In this document: piece after piece, positions 60,382 to 64,000 of the stretch
How positions within the stretch are numbered: the first letter of the stretch is position 1
Layout: the number at the start of each line of letters is the position of its first letter
Source: Nitrospirales bacterium
GTDB lineage: Bacteria > Nitrospirota > Nitrospiria > Nitrospirales > UBA8639
DNA: 64,000 nt
Assembly (NCBI GenBank): GCA_031315865.1
Contig: JALDRJ010000002.1
Coordinates: forward strand, 1,586,001 to 1,650,000
Reading direction: 5' to 3'
The notes under the pieces: model-generated
What the model was told of the DNA's origin: nothing
What the model saw: the letters and a program-made list of their open reading frames with translations, nothing else
Databases searched by the model: none
Translations under genes and position numbers: made by a program

Positions 60382-61707
60382 TTAGTTTCCGCTTTTAAGG
60401 GTAAGAATATAACTTGTTAGATCGTTTAATTGTTTATCAGTTAGCGGAAATTTTGGCATGAATGAGCCGGGAGAAACAGACTGCGGATCTTTAAAGTGTC
60501 GAATATGCCATGCGCGATCGGGGTGCCGGTCGGCGACATAAGAAAGGTCAGGGGCGATATTTGCTCCATCACCATGGATACGATGGCAGGTTTTGCAGCC
60601 AAACTTCTCCACGAGGGCTTCGCCCTTGGCGATCACAGGATCTGTTTTGGGGACGGCGTAGAGATCGCGTAGCGAGATTCCGAGTAGCACAAACACGGTG
60701 ATCAAGAATGCCAATCCCGCGCTTAAGACTCGTGGACGGGACGATGGATTGCGTCCCGGGTTTCGGTCGATGAATGGTAAGGCGAAGAGGAGTAGAGTAA
60801 AGAGGGCTGGCAAGAACCATGAAACGTAAGGAATTAATGGGCCAGGGGCGAGTTTGAGTAATTCATATAGAAAGAGGAAGTACCATTCCGGTACGGGTTT
60901 GAATGAATGATCGGAGGGGTCAGCCTTGTCGGCAAGAGGGAATTGGAGTGAATAGGCGAGGATGGCCACGATCGCGAACGTGATCAACATGACGACCGCA
61001 TCCATGTAGACCTGCCGTGGATAAAACGTTTCACTGCCTTGCCTGGCTTTGGTTTCGTCATGTGGCCCCGCCGGCCCGACCCGTCGCAAGATAAACAGAT
61101 GGAGAATGATGCCGGTCATGATCAGGGAAGGAAGGATCATCACGTGAATGGCGAAAAATCGTGATAGCGTCAGTGCGCCGAGCGTATCGCCTCCACGCAA
61201 GAGATGAACCAGAAAGTCACCGATGAGCGGCACGGTGCCTGCCATGTTGATTCCGACCTGGGTGGCCCAATAGGCATTCTGGTCCCACGGGAGCAGGTAT
61301 CCGGTAAACCCGAATCCCAACATGAGAAGCAAGAGCACAACGCCGACCATCCACATGATTTCCCGTGGCTTTTTATACGCGCCGTCGAAGAAGACTTGAA
61401 GCATGTGGAGTCCGACGGCCAAGAGAACGGCCGAAGCCCCCCAGTGGTGCAATCCGCGGATGAACCAGCCGAACCAGACTTCGTTTTCGATATACTGGAC
61501 GGTGTCGTACGCGTGGTCTGGCGACGGAACATAGTAGATGGCCAAACACATGCCGGTAATTGCCTGAAGAACGAAGAGAAAGAGGGTCGCGGAACCGAAC
61601 ACGTAGTTCCAACTGGCACCCCCTGGAATGGGTTCATCCAGCAGCGTTTGTTCTATCGGTTTGAGTTTGAGCCGCTCATCAATCCATCGATAGACAGAAA
61701 AGGCCAT
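60382..61707 (-). CDS. Cytochrome b fused to a C-terminal cytochrome c domain
   Basis: Membrane subunit of a quinol:cytochrome c oxidoreductase. The 441-residue protein begins with a full cytochrome b (about 1-350): heme-ligating His pairs in HHWGASAVLLAVGLH and HVMILPSLIMTGIILH (14 residues between, as in b6f rather than 13 as in bc1) and PDHAYDTVQYI. The tail (about 360-441) has the c-type heme site KFGCKTCHRIHG and Met ligand in SFMPKFPLTD. The b6f-type Cys for heme ci is not seen. It follows the Rieske gene by 3 nt. Confidence 0.88.
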   Translation of the reverse strand: MAFSVYRWIDERLKLKPIEQTLLDEPIPGGASWNYVFGSATLFLFVLQAITGMCLAIYYVPSPDHAYDTVQYIENEVWFGWFIRGLHHWGASAVLLAVGLHMLQVFFDGAYKKPREIMWMVGVVLLLLMLGFGFTGYLLPWDQNAYWATQVGINMAGTVPLIGDFLVHLLRGGDTLGALTLSRFFAIHVMILPSLIMTGIILHLFILRRVGPAGPHDETKARQGSETFYPRQVYMDAVVMLITFAIVAILAYSLQFPLADKADPSDHSFKPVPEWYFLFLYELLKLAPGPLIPYVSWFLPALFTLLLFALPFIDRNPGRNPSSRPRVLSAGLAFLITVFVLLGISLRDLYAVPKTDPVIAKGEALVEKFGCKTCHRIHGDGANIAPDLSYVADRHPDRAWHIRHFKDPQSVSPGSFMPKFPLTDKQLNDLTSYILTLKSGN

Positions 61708-61710
61708 GGT

Positions 61711-62253
61711 TTATAACTCCACTTTTTTGGATAACCCGGATTTGAATTCTTCGTAAATCACCATCAGCTGACCATTCTCGATCTTCACCGGGAGGGTATC
61801 CAACGGACGAGGGGCCGGCCCGGCTTGAACCACGCCTTTCATGTTGTACACGCTTCCATGACACGGGCATTTAAATAAATGGTCTTGGGCATCCCAACGG
61901 TACCCGCATCCGAGATGTGGACAGATTGGAGAAAACACGGTGACATCGTCATTCGAGTGTTTAATCGCCCAAATACCTTTTGTGACCTTGGTCTCATCCC
62001 AGCCGTCTTTGATCGTGACGGTGTAATCGAGGGATTTGGGCTCTTCAAGAGGCAACTCCTTCACGGTACCGACGGTCACCCATTCTTTTTTATGTCTGGC
62101 AAACGCCGGAAATATGACATACCCTACGATCGGGATGGTCAGGGAAGCCCCGATGAATGAGGCAATCAAGGCTGTCATTCGGGTAAAAAACGATCTTCGA
62201 GTGCCAACCGGAGTCGATAGCCCGGGCTCGCCTTCCTGCACAGAATCAGACAT
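61711..62253 (-). CDS. Rieske iron-sulfur protein
   Basis: Rieske subunit of the bc-type complex. From ATG 62253 (GGAGGAGA just upstream) it has 180 residues: a twin-arginine-like TRRSFFTRM before one membrane helix (ALIASFIGASLTIPIVGYVI) and the [2Fe-2S] motifs CPHLGCGYR and CPCHGSVYN. Both Cys-His pairs are present. It is the first gene of the two-gene Rieske-cytochrome b operon. Upstream positions up to 62286 would add an unrelated start. Confidence 0.92.
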   Translation of the reverse strand: MSDSVQEGEPGLSTPVGTRRSFFTRMTALIASFIGASLTIPIVGYVIFPAFARHKKEWVTVGTVKELPLEEPKSLDYTVTIKDGWDETKVTKGIWAIKHSNDDVTVFSPICPHLGCGYRWDAQDHLFKCPCHGSVYNMKGVVQAGPAPRPLDTLPVKIENGQLMVIYEEFKSGLSKKVEL

Positions 62254-62675
62254 ATTCTCCTCCAGATCGCAAACCTCCCTCGACAACTTCCATGTCGATT
62301 TTTGGAGGGTTTGAAAAATATGAACGGAATGCTACGGATTAATAATCCTTGCCTGGGAGAGGCATTCCGTTGATGACAGGCACAAGAAACAGCCGCTTCG
62401 CCCGAAACGTTTTAGGAGAAAACATTGATGGTCAATGGACTCTGGTCGTCACGGTTGGTCGTTTAGCAAGACAAAGATTTAAAGAAGAATCGTGCCGGAA
62501 ATACTCTCCGTGAAGACAATCAAGTCTACTATATCATAGAGCCGAGATGCTGCAAATAAAGGAACGGGGCTGGCGGTCTGCCAGAGACGGCTTGTCCCCA
62601 TATGCCCGCTACGATAGACTCAAAGGCATAGTGACGAGGACGACGAAGCGCGAGAGCACTGGTTAACAGGATCCC
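62254..62675. promoter_or_regulatory. Rieske/kinase divergent region with nested dyad
   Basis: 422 bp between two divergent genes. AACGGAATGC (62323-62332) and GCATTCCGTT (62362-62371) are perfect inverted repeats, with the palindrome GGATTA-A-TAATCC (62336-62348) nested inside. This fits a regulator-binding site about 70-120 bp before the Rieske gene. No other gene is seen here. Confidence 0.5.
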
Positions 62676-63443
62676 ATGTCGCGAGCATTTCCACGAGAAA
62701 CGAAGATTGATGGTGAAGTCTACAGGTATGAGCGCGTCTTGAAAGACGATTTCTTTTCGATGAATTTGCTGTACCGCAATACTCACGGTCAAGGATATGT
62801 GTTAAAGCTCAGCGACTTTCGATTCATTGGCGGGATTCTGTTTCGCCCACTTGCCTGTCTCATCTCCAGACATGAATACCGGGTCTATCAACGGATAGCG
62901 GACATCGAAGGCATTCCCACGCTCGGGCCTCGGTGGGGATGGCGAGGGTATTTCCATCATTATATAGAAGGGAAGACCCTTCATGAAATAACCCCGAAAG
63001 ATCATCTGCCGGATTCGTTCTTCGATCGATTGAAAAAGATCCTGCAGCAAGTGCATGCTCGACGCGTGTTTTATGTCGACCTGAATAAGCAAGGGAATGT
63101 AATTTGTTCGACCAATGGTCAGCCTTATTTGATTGACTTTCAGATTTCTCTGGCGTTTCCTGGTGACGGGACCTTGATGGGAAAGATGCTAGACCGGATT
63201 TTCAACCGGCTCATTCAAGAAGATTTTTATCATCTCTATAAACACAAAAAGGCGTTTCAACCTCAGGGTATGACGGAGGACGAGTTGAGATGGGCAAGGC
63301 GTTCCAAGCTGAACGCACGATATTCGCGGTATCTTTTGCGACCATATTTACGCATCAAACGACGCCTCTATCCGCACGGCAGCAATGAGGTCATCTGGTA
63401 CAGGTGGAAAAAGTTAAAAGACAAGTCAGTCCAGATGCCTTGA
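62676..63443 (+). CDS. Protein kinase-fold protein (RIO/Kdo-kinase-like)
   Basis: A 255-residue soluble protein with a minimal kinase fold. The N-terminal lobe has VLKDDFFSMNLLYRNTHGQG and YVLKLSDFRF (a possible ATP-Lys). The catalytic loop is VFYVDLNKQGNVI, where HRDxxxxN is replaced by VDxxxxGN, and the metal-binding DFG is IDFQIS. This suits RIO or lipopolysaccharide-core (KdkA/WaaP-like) kinases. A basic C-terminus (RIKRRLYPHG) follows. The substrate is unknown; it may phosphorylate a sugar or lipid in the envelope. Confidence 0.6.
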   Translation: MSRAFPRETKIDGEVYRYERVLKDDFFSMNLLYRNTHGQGYVLKLSDFRFIGGILFRPLACLISRHEYRVYQRIADIEGIPTLGPRWGWRGYFHHYIEGKTLHEITPKDHLPDSFFDRLKKILQQVHARRVFYVDLNKQGNVICSTNGQPYLIDFQISLAFPGDGTLMGKMLDRIFNRLIQEDFYHLYKHKKAFQPQGMTEDELRWARRSKLNARYSRYLLRPYLRIKRRLYPHGSNEVIWYRWKKLKDKSVQMP

Positions 63444-63683
63444 CTGAAAAGACGCACTCTGATGATCGACATTTCGTCTCAGCGCGATCATTTCCATGAA
63501 CGTGTATGTCGTGAACGTTGAGATGTTCCTATTCTTATGTCATAAAATAGGTTCTTGTCCGACTCAACCGTTGTCCTTGTTCGTTGCGGATCAAATTTTT
63601 TGATTGTCTCTCTTGTGAGAGTCTTGAAGTTGTGTTATCATTCCGTCCGGTTTTCCTCACAATTAATGAACGAGACGCCTATC

Positions 63684-64000
63684 ATGGACAAGTCTCTACA
63701 TTCTTTTCCCAGACACAATCGATCCAGCGCTGAGAGCATATGGGCTTCTCGGTCCCTTTCTTCTGCCAATACTATTGTCCTGGTGTTCTTGCTGTGTATC
63801 GGATGCTCGACAGATCAACAAGCCACGTCGAGCGAACCCCGAAAGTCCACCGCGTTGATCGAGCAGGCGTTAGAAAAAGAAAGCGCCCTATCCCCCGCCG
63901 AAGCCAGCTCTACGTACGAAGAGAAACGACGCTTGAAAGCGAGCGAGCTGGTGTCGTCAAGTGAGCTTCTGGACGGTAAGCACCACACCGTAGAGCCAGA
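63684..64000 (+). CDS. Lipoprotein, partial at window end
   Basis: The reading frame opens at ATG 63684 and is still open at base 64000, so the C-terminus is outside. The signal IVLVFLLCIGC carries a lipobox (IGC), and the mature part begins STDQQATSSEPRKSTALIEQ. The following residues are charged and helix-prone. No recognised domain in the visible 105 residues. It could be one of many outer-membrane lipoproteins. Confidence 0.7.
   Translation, partial: MDKSLHSFPRHNRSSAESIWASRSLSSANTIVLVFLLCIGCSTDQQATSSEPRKSTALIEQALEKESALSPAEASSTYEEKRRLKASELVSSSELLDGKHHTVEP

Noticed and set aside
1-64000. tRNA, rRNA and CRISPR arrays
   Set aside because: No cloverleaf-like GGTTCGAATCC pattern, rRNA-like stretch or regularly spaced repeats were noticed; reading by eye may miss one.

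Overview
The window looks like a chromosome segment of a Nitrospira-type bacterium (Nitrospirota). It carries most genes of a reductive TCA cycle: two-subunit ATP citrate lyase, aconitase, a fumarate reductase-like pair, succinyl-CoA synthetase, a monomeric isocitrate dehydrogenase, and a five-subunit 2-oxoacid:ferredoxin oxidoreductase of the kind known from Aquificae and Nitrospira. A Rieske/cytochrome b complex and a membrane pyrophosphatase are also present. Base composition appears moderate rather than GC-rich (not computed), which would fit a marine Nitrospira lineage better than the GC-richer freshwater ones. The genus assignment is inference from gene content.

Layout. 1-8561: housekeeping and envelope genes (ftsK 3' part, lolA, a membrane-tethered receiver protein, two HAD phosphatases, a lipoprotein, cutA, an M23 peptidase), with a structured intergenic region and copy 1 of a 93-bp repeat. 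8975-13285: a five-gene oxidoreductase operon closed by a strong terminator. 13399-16644: a DedA-like protein, cysS with a short leader ORF, rlmB and a LuxR-type regulator. 16796-20397: prepilin peptidase and four minor-pilin genes, one (pilW) split by an in-frame amber codon. 20478-25672 (minus strand): icd and a CpxP/CpxR/CpxA-like stress operon with a phased GTAA operator. 25786-26941: decayed DNA including a broken parDE toxin-antitoxin pair. 27274-37318: the rTCA cluster aclBA-acn-frdBA-sucCD. 37343-43511: a secreted protein, STAS protein, aminopeptidase and TraB-like protein. 43718-45665: a graveyard of three transposase relics (IS5-like, IS200/IS605-like, IS256-like). 45763-49257: a compact four-gene lipoprotein locus with LPP20 and CsgG/LpoB-like domains. 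49337-54951: zinc ribbon, SIMPL protein, CobW GTPase, copy 2 of the 93-bp repeat, pentapeptide protein, hflKC, rluE. 55381-62253: membrane pyrophosphatase, a two-component pair, an IS630 fragment and the Rieske/cytochrome b-c operon. 62676-64000: a kinase-fold protein and the start of a lipoprotein.

Functional picture. The acl, acn, frd and suc genes plus icd and the ferredoxin oxidoreductase supply most reactions of autotrophic carbon fixation. The bc-type complex and pyrophosphatase serve energy conservation. Malate dehydrogenase and fumarase are not in the window.

The most unusual items are the 93-bp repeat pair with matching ends, the lipoprotein locus beside the IS graveyard, the amber-split pilW, the phased operator of the Cpx-like operon, the multi-helix intergenic structure before acn, and the fumarate reductase flavoprotein that lacks the FAD-attaching histidine. 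No tRNA, rRNA or CRISPR array was seen.
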